Below are positions 9,101 through 17,045 of a stretch of DNA of 26,305 bases, one piece after another (positions within the stretch are counted from its first letter, which is position 1; each line of letters begins with the position of its first letter). The stretch is from Saccoglossus kowalevskii (Eukaryota > Hemichordata > Enteropneusta > Harrimaniidae). The stretch covers positions 306,420 through 332,724 of the forward strand of contig NW_003140813.1 in assembly GCF_000003605.2 (NCBI RefSeq). The letters are read 5' to 3'. Below the pieces are notes generated by a model, which saw only the letters and a program-made list of their open reading frames with translations, had not been told where the DNA came from and did no database searches. A program made the position numbers and the translations under genes.

Positions 9101-12100
9101 CAGCTGTGAATGACCTTTAGATCATATTTCCAATGAAAGAAACAAGAAATTGACATGGTTTGAATGTGTTGTGTTCATGAGTAATTTCCACACATGGTTT
9201 AAATGCGTTGTGTTTATGAGTAATTTCCACACATGGTTTGAATGTGTTGTGTTCATGAGTAATTTCCACACATGATTTGAATGCGTTGTGTTCATGAGTA
9301 ATTTCCACACATGGTTTGAATGCGTTGTGTTCATGAGTAATTTCCACACATGGTTTGAATGTGTTGTGTTCATGAGTAATTTCCACACATGGTTTGAATG
9401 TGTTGTGTTCATGAGTAATTTCCACACATGGTTTGAATGTGTTGTGTTCATGAGTAATTTCCACACATGGTTTGAATGCGTTGTGCTGTGTTCATGAGTA
9501 ATTTCCACACATGGTTTGAATGCGTTGTGTTCATGAGTAATTTCCACACATGGTTGGAATGCGTTGTGCTGTGTTCATGAGTAATTTCCACACATGGTTT
9601 GAATGTGTTGTGTTCATGAGTAATTTCCACACATGGTTTGAATGCGTTGTGCTGTGTTCATGAGTAATTTCCACACATGGTTTGAATGCGTTGTGTTCAT
9701 GAGTAATTTCCACACATGGTTTGAATGTGTTGTGTTGTGTTCATGAGTAATTTCCACACATGGTTTGAATGTGTTGTGTTCATGACTAATTTCCACACAT
9801 GGTTTGAATGCATTGTGCTGTGTTCATGAGTAATTTCCACACATGGTTTGAATGTGTTGTGCTGTGTTCATGAGTAATTTCCACACATGGTTTGAATGCG
9901 TTGTGTTCATGAGTAATTTCCACACATGGTTTGAATGCGTTGTGCTGTGTTCATGAGTAATTTCCACACATGGTTTGAATGCGTTGTGCTGTGTTCATGA
10001 GTAATTTCCACACATGGTTTGAATGTGTTGTGTTCATGAGTAATTTCCACACATGGTTTGAATGTGTTGTGCTGTGTTCATGAGTAATTTCCACACATGG
10101 TTGGAATGTGTTGTGTTCATGAGTAATTTCCACACATGGTTTGAATGCGTTGTGTTGTGTTCATGAGTAATTTCAACACATGGTTTGAATGTGTTGTGTT
10201 CATGAATAATTTCCACACATGGTTTGAATGCGTTGTGTTCATGAGTAATTTACACACATGGTTGGAATGCGTTGTGCTGTGTTCATGAGTAATTTCCACA
10301 CATGGTTTGAATGCATTGTGTTCATGAGTAATTTCCACACATGGTTTAAATGCGTTGTGTTTATGAGTAATTTCCACACATGGTTTGAATGTGTTGTGTT
10401 CATGAGTAATTTCCACACATGGTTTGAATGTGTTGTGCTGTGTTCATGAGTAATTTCCACACATGGTTGGAATGTGTTGTGTTCATGAGTAATTTCCACA
10501 CATGGTTTGAATGCGTTGTGTTGTGTTCATGAGTAATTTCAACACATGGTTTGAATGTGTTGTGTTCATGAATAATTTCCACACATGGTTTGAATGCGTT
10601 GTGTTCATGAGTAATTTACACACATGGTTGGAATGTGTTGTGCTGTGTTCATGAGTAATTTCCACACATGGTTTGAATGCATTGTGTTCATGAGTAATTT
10701 CCACACATGGTTTAAATGCGTTGTGTTTATGAGTAATTTCCACACATGGTTTGAATGTGTTGTGCTGTGTTCATGAGTAATTTCCACACATGGTTGGAAT
10801 GTGTTGTGTTCATGAGTAATTTCCACACATGGTTTGAATGCGTTGTGTTGTGTTCATGAGTAATTTCAACACATGGTTTGAATGTGCTGTGTTTATGAGT
10901 AATTTCCACACATTGTTTGAATGCGTTGTGTTCATGAGTAATTTCCACACATGGTTTGAATGTGTTGTGTTCATGAGTAATTTCCACACATGGTTTGAAT
11001 GTGTTGTGTTCATGAGTAATTTCCACACATGGTTTGAATGTGTTGTCTTCATGAGTAATTTCCACACATGGTTTGAATGTGCTGTGTTTATGAGTAATTT
11101 CCGCACATGGTTTGAATGCGTTGTGTTCATGAGTAATTTCCACACATGGTTTGAATGTGCTGTGTTCATGAGTAATTTCCACACATGGTTTGAATGTGTT
11201 GTGTTCATGAGTAATTTCCACACATGGTTTGAATGTGTTGTGTTCATGAGTAATTTCCACACATGGTTTGAATGTGTTGTGTTCATGAGTAATTTCCACA
11301 CATGGTTTGAATGCTTTGTTCATGAGTAATTTCCACACATGGTTTAAATGCGTTGTGTTCATGAGTAATTTCCACACATGGTTTCTTCTAATACAGGTGG
11401 ATATGACAAAGGATATCATACAGATAGAGCCAGCGTGGAATGTTTTGATCCAGAAACACAAGAATGGTCATTTGTAGCCGAGATGGAAAAGGCTAGATCT
11501 GGTCTAACTTTGGTTGCCATGGATCACTTTCTCTATGCATTTGGTGGTACACTAAGACACACAGACCAGTATTTTGATGTAGCTGAAAGGTAAGTCTGCT
11601 TTATTAAATTATTAGTAACTTTTACCACTTTCTTCTAGATTAAATAATCATGGAGCATTCTATTAATTTGTGCCCATGAATTGAACAAAATGATCATATT
11701 TCATATCAAAATACAAAATCTTGCAAATATACTCTTACACCAACATAGTTAACATGTGCAGCAATGGACTTTGATCGAAGTAACATTCGTCAGTTGAAGC
11801 ACCTTGTGTTTCACTTGGTTGTAAGTTCACATGACTGGATTTGAACTCTGGACTGTATTCTTTTGACATTGTATGGTCAGGAGTTTCTGGTACCACTGAG
11901 CATCTGACCTTTCCAATGTGATGTGGACAGTCATGTTTTTTTTTTTAAAATGCTGTTCTGGAGCCATTATCTAATGTTCCTGGATTAATTACATTAAAAT
12001 GTTACCCACATATACTACATTGAGGATTCATGCGATTCAAGTGTCTCATATCTGCCATTAACACAACTTATATGTCGTTTTAGTTTACTATTTCATGACA

Positions 12101-12793
12101 CAGACTGTAATGGCAATGACTTGGTATTTGATTCCTAAAATTCACTGCCCACAACTCTAAGCAATTTATAATGAAGTTGGTGATGAAAAAAATAATTACC
12201 TTTTTAGATGTAACCATGACAAAATTAGGGAATTAAGAAATGCATTATTCACAGCAATCTATGTTTATGCTCCTAATGTACAACTATTAGCTAGAGGATA
12301 TTTTTTTTTTTTTTTTTCAAGTTCTGATATTTTTATTTGTAGTAGTCTAGCAAAATTTGTTTTTCATGTTTTAGAATTGTTTTAGCTTATTTTGTTTGTG
12401 TTATTTTGGACTTTACACTAGCTCTGTATTGTGTACGTGCCAAATAAAATATTCTATCTTATCCGACACTGTAGTTGCATAACTTCCCTGATATCAATGT
12501 CTTTCTTTGTAGAAAAATTTTTTACTCACAAAGGGCAAAGTAACCATAGTATAACTATGTTTGTTTATAGATATAACACACAGACGCACCAATGGACTTG
12601 TATACAGCCTATGAACAGAGCTAGAGCATGGCCAGCGGTGGCTATATTTGACAATTGTATCTATGTTATTGGCGGCTTTGATGGTTCAAATAGACTACGT
12701 ACTGCTGAGAAATACGATCCACATACAAATACATGGACTTACATCAGTAACATGAATGTCAGCAGAGCTGGCTGTGGTGCTGCCGTCATTTGA
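5686..12793 (+). CDS. Kelch-like (KLHL) family protein, 3' five exons, 5'-partial
   Basis: The joined coding segments are 5686-6194, 7050-7275, 8271-8411, 11397-11589 and 12571-12793, giving 430 residues to a TGA at 12791-12793. Intron phases match at every junction (1 on entry, then 0, 1, 1, 2). Residues 1-110 are most of a BACK domain; about 140-430 are six kelch blades, each with the hydrophobic-GG, (E/A)xY(D/N) and W signature. A BTB domain of roughly 130 residues is expected upstream but is not in the window, so the full protein would be near the usual 560-600 residues. KLHL proteins typically dimerise through BTB, bind Cullin-3 through BTB/BACK and recruit ubiquitination substrates with the kelch propeller; some bind actin. 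Which paralogue this is cannot be decided from sequence reading. The gene is hosted among heavy repeats, including a minisatellite in the third visible intron. Confidence 0.92.
6195..7049 (+). other. KLHL intron, 855 bp
   Basis: Starts GTGAGT and ends TGGTTACAG. AT-rich, with no repeat or embedded gene recognised; the minus-strand open frame at 6330-6578 has no recognisable domain. Confidence 0.85.
7050..7275 (+). CDS. KLHL exon: end of blade 1 and blade 2
   Basis: The acceptor TTACAG ends at 7049 and the donor is ATCG|GTATGT at 7276. The exon enters in phase 0 and leaves in phase 1. It encodes ECMTMARTAVGAATLNGILY, then the blade-2 glycine pair in LYAVGGECALADSEETMYL and VECYDPLHKQW. The loop between GG and VECYDP is longer than in the other blades (ECALADSEETMYLRC), which may be a paralogue-specific feature of the substrate face. 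It ends with LGGYLYAIG, whose last glycine is split by the intron. Confidence 0.92.
7276..8270 (+). other. KLHL intron, 995 bp, with a duplicated acceptor-like block
   Basis: Starts GTATGT and ends TTTTTCTCAG. Near its 3' end a 23-bp block containing CTTTTACTCCTCAG is present twice, at 8022-8044 and 8111-8133, 89 bp apart. Otherwise no gene is seen. Confidence 0.8.
8022..8133 (+). repeat. Direct repeat of a 3'-splice-site-like block in the intron
   Basis: GCCTTTTACTCCTCAGTGAC followed by GAC occurs exactly at 8022-8044 and 8111-8133. Each copy has a short pyrimidine tract followed by CAG, resembling a 3' splice site, 138-233 bp upstream of the acceptor actually used at 8270. The rest of the 89-bp interval is only loosely similar (ATGTGAT and GTGTTG words recur). 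Confidence 0.6.
8271..8411 (+). CDS. KLHL exon: blade 3
   Basis: The acceptor TTTTTCTCAG ends at 8270 and the donor is GCTG|GTAATA at 8412, which is weaker than the other donors. Both ends are phase 1. It encodes GGENRSCSFNTVERYDDRTN, EWSLISSMKRKRAGAGVAVC and DGKIFVA, a complete canonical blade, and splits a glycine at the 3' end. The exon length of 141 bp equals 47 codons, so skipping it would preserve frame and remove exactly one blade. Confidence 0.9.
8412..9152 (+). other. KLHL intron, unique part before the minisatellite
   Basis: The 5' 741 bp of a 2985-bp intron. It contains an imperfect inverted repeat (8634-8661 against 8726-8753, listed separately) and otherwise unstructured AT-rich sequence. 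A 111-residue minus-strand open frame at 8622-8957 has no recognisable motif and overlaps the inverted repeat. Confidence 0.7.
8634..8753. repeat. Imperfect inverted repeat in the intron
   Basis: AAGGTTATTACAAGAAAACT and the following GCAAAGTA (8634-8661) are partly inverse to CACTTTGCAGTATTCTCGTG and the following GTAATCTT (8726-8753): 22 of 28 positions match, with a 64-base loop. It could be a small decayed foldback element. The long loop and mismatches argue against a microRNA precursor. Confidence 0.45.
9153..11384. repeat. 39/44-bp minisatellite filling most of a KLHL intron
   Basis: About 55 head-to-tail units of CATGAGTAATTTCCACACAT then GGTTTGAATG(C/T)GTTGTGTT (39 bp). Longer 44-bp units carry an extra GCTGT or GTTGT near the junction. 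Variants (GGTTGG, CATTGTG, TTTACAC, TTTCAAC, CATGAATAA) mark sub-blocks; a nine-unit block recurs as a higher-order repeat near 10099, 10465 and 10792. Because 39 is divisible by three and the unit lacks stops in several frames, long repetitive open frames appear on both strands (up to 244 codons). These are not considered genes. In many units ACACAT and ATGTGT can pair around a 7-base loop. Confidence 0.97.
11385..11396 (+). promoter_or_regulatory. 3' splice acceptor immediately after the minisatellite
   Basis: CTTCTAATACAG is the only non-repeat sequence between the array and the exon. The pyrimidine tract is short, and a CTAAT word lies too close to the AG to be a good branch point. The branch point is therefore probably within the last repeat unit: TTCAT about 35 nt upstream of the exon fits the loose animal consensus. 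Splicing here is supported by frame and phase continuity of the two flanking exons. Confidence 0.8.
11397..11589 (+). CDS. KLHL exon: blade 4 and start of blade 5
   Basis: The acceptor ATACAG ends at 11396 and the donor is AAAG|GTAAGT at 11590. It enters in phase 1 and leaves in phase 2. It encodes GGYDKGYHTDRASVECFDPE, TQEWSFVAEMEKARSGLTLV, AMDHFLYAFGG and the first part of blade 5, TLRHTDQYFDVAE plus two bases of an Arg codon. An ATG inside the last minisatellite unit (11378) is in frame with this exon, but the splice acceptor explains the sequence better than a start there. Confidence 0.92.
11590..12570 (+). other. KLHL intron, 981 bp
   Basis: Starts GTAAGT and ends TTGTTTATAG. It contains a possible SINE remnant near 11820-11935 (listed separately) and a long T run near 12299-12317. 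No other feature is recognised. Confidence 0.85.
11750..11935 (-). mobile_element. Possible tRNA-like SINE remnant
   Basis: On the minus strand an A-box-like GCTCAGTGG (about 11895-11903) is followed roughly 46 bases later by a B-box-like GTTCAAATCC (about 11839-11848), the order and approximate spacing of a tRNA-type Pol III promoter. No target duplication, A-tail or second copy was found, and the sequence does not match the SINE at 17061-17482, so this stays tentative. Confidence 0.35.
12571..12793 (+). CDS. KLHL terminal exon: blade 5, blade 6 and stop
   Basis: The acceptor TTTATAG ends at 12570. Phase 2 completes an Arg codon to give AER|YNTQTHQW. It encodes TCIQPMNRARAWPAVAIFDN, then blade 6 IYVIGGFDGSNRLRTAEKYD and PHTNTWTYISNMNVSRAG, ending CGAAVI at a TGA. 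The protein ends right after the blade-6 strand with no long tail, as in several KLHL members that end close to the propeller. Confidence 0.93.
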
Positions 12794-12812
12794 CCAGACA
12801 TGTGACTAATTG

Positions 12813-13381
12813 GACTATTACAAACTAGCTAGGGGGTTTTGATTATGCCCAGCTGTGAGCAGATGGGATAAGACTATTACAACCAAGCTAGGGGGTTATG
12901 ATTATGCCTCGCTGTGAGCAGATGGGATAAGACTATTACAACCAAGCTAGGGGGTTATGATTATGCCTAGCTGTGAGCAGATGGGATAAGACTATTACAA
13001 CCAAGCTAGGGGGTTATGATTATGCCTAGCTGTGAGCAGATGGGATAAGACTATTACAACCAAGCTAGGGGGTTTTGATTATGCCGAGCTGTGAGCAGAT
13101 GGGATAAGACTATTACAACCAAGCTAGGGGGTTTTGATTATGCCTAGCTGTGAGCAGATGGGATAAGACTATTACAACCAAGCTAGGGGGTTTTGATCAT
13201 AGCTACATGTAGCTGTGAGCAGATGGGATAAGACTATTACAACCAAGCTAAGGGGTTATGATTATGCCTAGCTGTGAGCAGATGGGATAAGACTATTACA
13301 ACCAAGCTAGGGGGATGTGATCATAGCTACATGTAGCTGTGAGCAGATTGGATCAGACTATTGCAACCCAGCTAGGGGAGC
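12813..13381. repeat. 59-bp tandem array just after the KLHL stop codon
   Basis: Nine units plus a partial tenth, starting at 12813, 12872, 12931, 12990, 13049, 13108, 13167, 13232, 13291 and 13356. The unit begins GACTATTACAACCAAGCTAG and ends TGAGCAGATGGGATAA. Most are 59 bp; units 7 and 9 are 65 bp and contain a perfect 14-bp palindrome, AGCTACATGTAGCT. In several 59-bp units AGCTAGG and CCTAGCT can pair around about 14 bases. The array starts 20 bases after the stop, so it likely lies in the 3' UTR. An inverted fragment, CCCCTAGCTTGTT, follows at 13404-13416. Confidence 0.95.
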
Positions 13382-13488
13382 TATGGCCACGGTGTGGTTG
13401 GAACCCCTAGCTTGTTGAGATCAGACTAGACTACTAGGTCTGTGATTTTCATGTGGTGGTGGTATTAAGATATAACAAATTTGGGAAT

Positions 13489-13656
13489 TACTGCAGAATA
13501 CTTTATTTTCGCTTGGAATTTATTTTTGCTATTTTCGCTGAAAGGATGATTCTGTGAAAATAAAATCCAGCAAATATACTTTTTTTCCTATATTTCACAT
13601 TCAACTCATCAAAAATCTGAAAATAAATTCAATAAAGAACGCCCAAAAAGGCTTTT
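13489..13656 (+). mobile_element. Palindromic MITE, family 1, copy 2, cut by the assembly gap
   Basis: The left end TACTGCAGAATACTTTATTT and the interior match copy 1 closely, but the element stops at the run of N after GCCCAAAAAGGCTTTT, missing roughly the last 45 bases. It contains an AATAAA at 13559-13564 and another at 13631-13636, the first canonical poly(A) signals downstream of the KLHL stop. Confidence 0.85.
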
Positions 13657-13768
13657 NNNNNNNNNNNNNNNNNNNNNNNNNNNNNNNNNNNNNNNNNNNN
13701 NNNNNNNNNNNNNNNNNNNNNNNNNNNNNNNNNNNNNNNNNNNNNNNNNNNNNNNNNNNNNNNNNNNN
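13657..13768. other. Assembly gap (112 N)
   Basis: An unbroken run of N. It probably reflects failure to assemble across the palindromic MITE or a neighbouring repeat; the sequence to its right does not resume the MITE. Confidence 0.99.
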
Positions 13769-14213
13769 CATGTATATCATTCTGTGTAGAAACGTAGCAG
13801 TGGATTTATTAATTTTGCTGCGTTTTATTTCTCATCACATCCTTCACATCTGTTCTCTGGTCGTTATCGATAACCTTGCTCTTTTCTGTGAATGCCATCA
13901 AACTTTTCCAAATGTGTTCTGTTTATATTCATTGTTAATAATACTTGTGATTGACATGTATATGGAGCTCACATGTGAAGTTAATATGAAGATCTCACAA
14001 TATCACCGTGCATAAATATCAAAGCTGCGTCTTCTTATCTTGTATATCCTTGGTAATATAGTCTGTGTACATGAATAGTATCATTGTGCAACATTTCTGT
14101 ATATTACCTGTATAATCCAAATGTCATTAGTCAATGTTAATTATTCTTTTTCTGCATAAATTACTGCAAAGTGTGACATTTTCTATCAGTTTAGAGTACA
14201 GAGGGTTAATTAT
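13769..14213. other. Intergenic stretch, nothing recognised
   Basis: AT-rich sequence with no domain-bearing frame. An apparent open frame through the gap (13554-14015) is formed partly of N and is not a gene. Confidence 0.5.
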
Positions 14214-14383
14214 TCACTGGGTTTTAATTTTGCTTATTTCGCTGACTGGAAAATGCGCTAAATTAAAACCCAGTGAACATGTAAAATTGAGCATAGGACA
14301 CATTATCTAAATGATAAAACCATGAATTTAAAACCCGCTGAATATGCCTGAAATGGTAAATCAGCGAAATTTAAACTCAGTGA
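14214..14383. mobile_element. Foldback element with TCACTGGGTTTTAATTTTGC ends
   Basis: TCACTGGGTTTTAATTTTGC (14214-14233) is nearly inverse to GCGAAATTTAAACTCAGTGA (14364-14383). Inside, GCTAAATTAAAACCCAGTGA near 14254 is a further inverse copy, so the element is nested and palindromic. It resembles MITE family 1 in style (TTTCGCT / AGCGAAA words) but its ends differ, so it is probably a separate family. Confidence 0.6.
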
Positions 14384-15156
14384 AAATTAGTCATTTTACA
14401 ATATTACAAGTCAAAATCACTCAAAGACTGTGTGTATAAACTCTACACCCTAAAAGATATTGTTCCTGTCTTAAATGCAGTCTTGAAATGTGAAGTTTAA
14501 GATTATTAATTGGTGTGTGCAGGCATGCATCTGTCTAATTTCATTTTCATAACCTGACAATTACCCCGTGAATGCTTCGATGCCATTGTATTTTAGGACA
14601 AGTATTGACAATGAACGGTTTGTGTGTGGTTTTACTGGCAGTGTATCTCTACCATCATCTGTATGTTAATTTTGATGCAGTATGACTGAAAATGTCTAAA
14701 CTAACAAAATGTGGTGATTATACTTTATCAAGAAATAGGCATGGAAAATGTTGCCAGTCAGCCCTTTTTTGTTCAAAATATGTGCACCTGTAACTCCAGT
14801 AAGCATGATCTTCATACAGAATTATCTCCAAAAACAGTTTTGGACTTTTTTTACAGACAAAATGGCTGTCAATTTGACAAATCTGACCAAATGACAAAAT
14901 AACACAACCTACAGTATTACCTACAAGTATGTACTTGTGTGCAGACTTTCAACTGAATCGGCACATAGATGGTTGAACCTTAAATTAGTTTTAATAATAT
15001 TATAGCATTACAAAGTTCTCAAACTAAAAATTCATAATGGTCTTAATCTCTAGATTTTCATACACATGTAAATGAATATTTTTGAAAATTCTTGATTCAT
15101 CTCTTGATGTGGTCTTGTCACTATTGTCTACATAAATTCTTTTTTTATGAATAGTT
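14384..15156. other. Intergenic stretch, nothing recognised
   Basis: No domain-bearing open frame, splice-bounded exon or clear repeat. A 63-codon frame at 14711-14902 shows no motif. Confidence 0.45.
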
Positions 15157-15625
15157 GTACTGTCAAACTTGTGTATAGTGACCACATATGGTACATTCAA
15201 ACCTGTGTATAGCGACCATCTACGGTACAGTCAAACCTGTGTATAGGGACCATCTATGGAACAGTCAAACCTGTGTATAGCGACTATCTATGGTACAGTC
15301 AAACCTGTGTATAGCGACCACCTATGGTACAGTCAAACTTGTGTATAGTGATCACTTGTGTTGCAATTAAACCTGTGTATAGCGACCACCTGTGGTACAG
15401 TCAAACATGTGGATAGTGATCACTTGTGTTGCAATTAAACCTGTGTATAGTGACCACCTATGGTACAGTCAAACCTGTGTATAGTGACCACCCAAGGTAC
15501 AGTCAAACCTGTGTATAGTGACCACCCAAGGTACAGTCAAACCTGTGTATAGTGACCACCCAAGCTACAGTCAAACCTGTGTATAGCGACCACCTATGGT
15601 ACAGTCAAACCTGTGTATAGTGATC
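15157..15625. repeat. 34-bp tandem array
   Basis: About 14 units of GTACAGTCAAACCTGTGTAT followed by AG(C/T)GACCACC(T)ATG-like sequence, in register from 15157 (units at 15191, 15225, 15259, 15293, 15327 and so on). A 68-bp double unit, in which TGCAATTA replaces GTACAGTC in the second half, occurs twice in a row (15327-15394 and 15395-15462). CpG/TpG differences (AGCGACC against AGTGACC) are frequent. Confidence 0.92.
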
Positions 15626-15967
15626 ACCAGAGGGACTTTATAGACAGGTGGCCTCTATACTGAGGTTGGATTATTATTTTATGAATCCTCAACTCGTACA
15701 TTTGACATTCATCCAAACAATAATATATCAATGATAATGATAGTTCAGCAACAAAACCCATTAATTTTAGTTGATCAAAATCAATTTTTACAGAAAGGAA
15801 TTGATTATTTTATAAACAGAATGCTAATTTTGATTTTGGTCTCTAAACAAATGTATAGCTATAGGGTGGTCAGGTAAGACAGGTTGTCATTATGTATTAT
15901 TATATGCTTTAGGACTGTCTGAAAGTGGTCACTTATATACAGGTGGTTACTAACACAGGCTTGACTA
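15157..15967. mobile_element. Terminal-inverted-repeat element with an amplified left end
   Basis: The left side begins GTACTGTCAAACTTGTGTAT. The right side, about 15922-15967, contains AGTGGTCACTTATATACAGG and ends ACACAGGCTTGACTA, an approximate inverse of the left-end unit. A further inverse unit, GGTGGCCTCTATACTGAGG, lies near 15647. The left end has expanded into the 34-bp array listed next. No transposase frame is present. I cannot see a clear target duplication, so the limits are approximate. Confidence 0.5.
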
Positions 15968-16417
15968 TTTGTATTGCTTACTCCACTCATTTATTTTTTC
16001 CTGATGGCATGTACATATTGTTAGACAATGCAAAACTCTCGTACATGTTTTGATTAAATTTAAGTATGCAAATTAAGCTGATTAATATGCAGGGAATTTT
16101 ACTAAAACTGATCAGGTTTGTACCATCTGATTTAGGACAATTTTTGTTTCTTTTCAGTTGATGTACACATGTTCATATTTTGTTGTTTGTTCATGAACGA
16201 GCTAGCAACCAGGATTGGCTTTCACACAACGTCTCATTTTCATGCCATTTTTTTTATCACATGAGGGTCATGTATTTGTTGATTTTGCGTTGCATATTGT
16301 TCGCATTCAAATCATCAATTATTTTATCCACCACATTTGTGATTTAGTCTTACTCTGACTTCTATGATGCCCATGATCCACCAAAAAAAAAATACAATTA
16401 CCATGGCTAAGCAGGAC
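15968..16417. other. Intergenic stretch, nothing recognised
   Basis: AT-rich, with no exon, gene or repeat that I can define. Confidence 0.45.
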
Positions 16418-16609
16418 TACTGTAAAATACTTTATTTTAGCTGGAATTTATTTTCGCCGAACAGATTTTTTGTATGGAATTTTTGTATGATTTTTGACAA
16501 GTTGAATGTAAAATTTAGGGAAAAAAAGTTTATTCGCTGAATATTTTTTCACTGAATCATTCCTTCAGCGAAAATTAATTCCAAGCGAAAATAAAGTATT
16601 TTCACAGTA
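16418..16609 (-). mobile_element. Palindromic MITE, family 1, copy 3 (reverse orientation)
   Basis: The ends are TACTGTAAAATACTTTATTT and its inverse ending TATTTTCACAGTA. The interior, including CAAGTTGAATG and TTTATTCGCTGAATA, is the reverse complement of the copy 1 interior, so this copy is inserted the other way round. It is 192 bp long with no coding capacity. Confidence 0.85.
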
Positions 16610-17045
16610 TTTGAGGTCTAGGTATGAGGCGGTGAAATACAGTTTGTATACCCTACCTAATCAACATGTCTGGTACAAAAATAGAACTCAAAATAAAGTG
16701 AATAATTCTGATGAGTGGAAATAAACATAACAGTAACGTACATTTTGTGTGTTACAAACTGTGGTAGTCTAGCAATGACTGAACTCAACTCTTCCACCGT
16801 GGTGTGCTAATCACAATGTTATCAATTTGTCAATTATTTTGCATATCATATTTAATATTTACAGTAATATTTCAACTGTTTTCCTAGTCTATTTATGCAT
16901 TGATAAAACTATGAATATAAAAAAAATAGAGTACCGGTAGTTGCTGTAAAATTGTAACGCGTGTTCTTGTGACAAATCCAAAGTCTGAGTTGAATTTTTA
17001 CTGTCTTCTGCACCGTACAAAAAAAATTATAGCTTTATACAGCAA
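16610..17045. other. Intergenic stretch, nothing recognised
   Basis: No gene or repeat identified between the MITE and the SINE target duplication. Confidence 0.45.

Noticed and set aside
9153-11384. CRISPR-like array
   Set aside because: Units are directly adjacent with no unique spacers and lie in an intron of a eukaryotic gene; this is a minisatellite.
9117-11461. Many overlapping open frames on both strands encoding 13-residue repeats, possibly a repetitive secreted or structural protein
   Set aside because: They are explained by a stop-free 39-bp tandem repeat located in an intron between two kelch exons whose phases match; there is no promoter or signal peptide, and the frames shift wherever 44-bp units occur.
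11378-11593. Alternative translation start at the ATG in the last minisatellite unit
   Set aside because: It is in frame with blade 4, but the acceptor at 11396 and phase continuity with the preceding exon explain the sequence; a protein starting there would lack BACK and three blades.
13554-14015. 153-codon plus-strand frame
   Set aside because: About a quarter of it is assembly-gap N, and the left part is MITE sequence.
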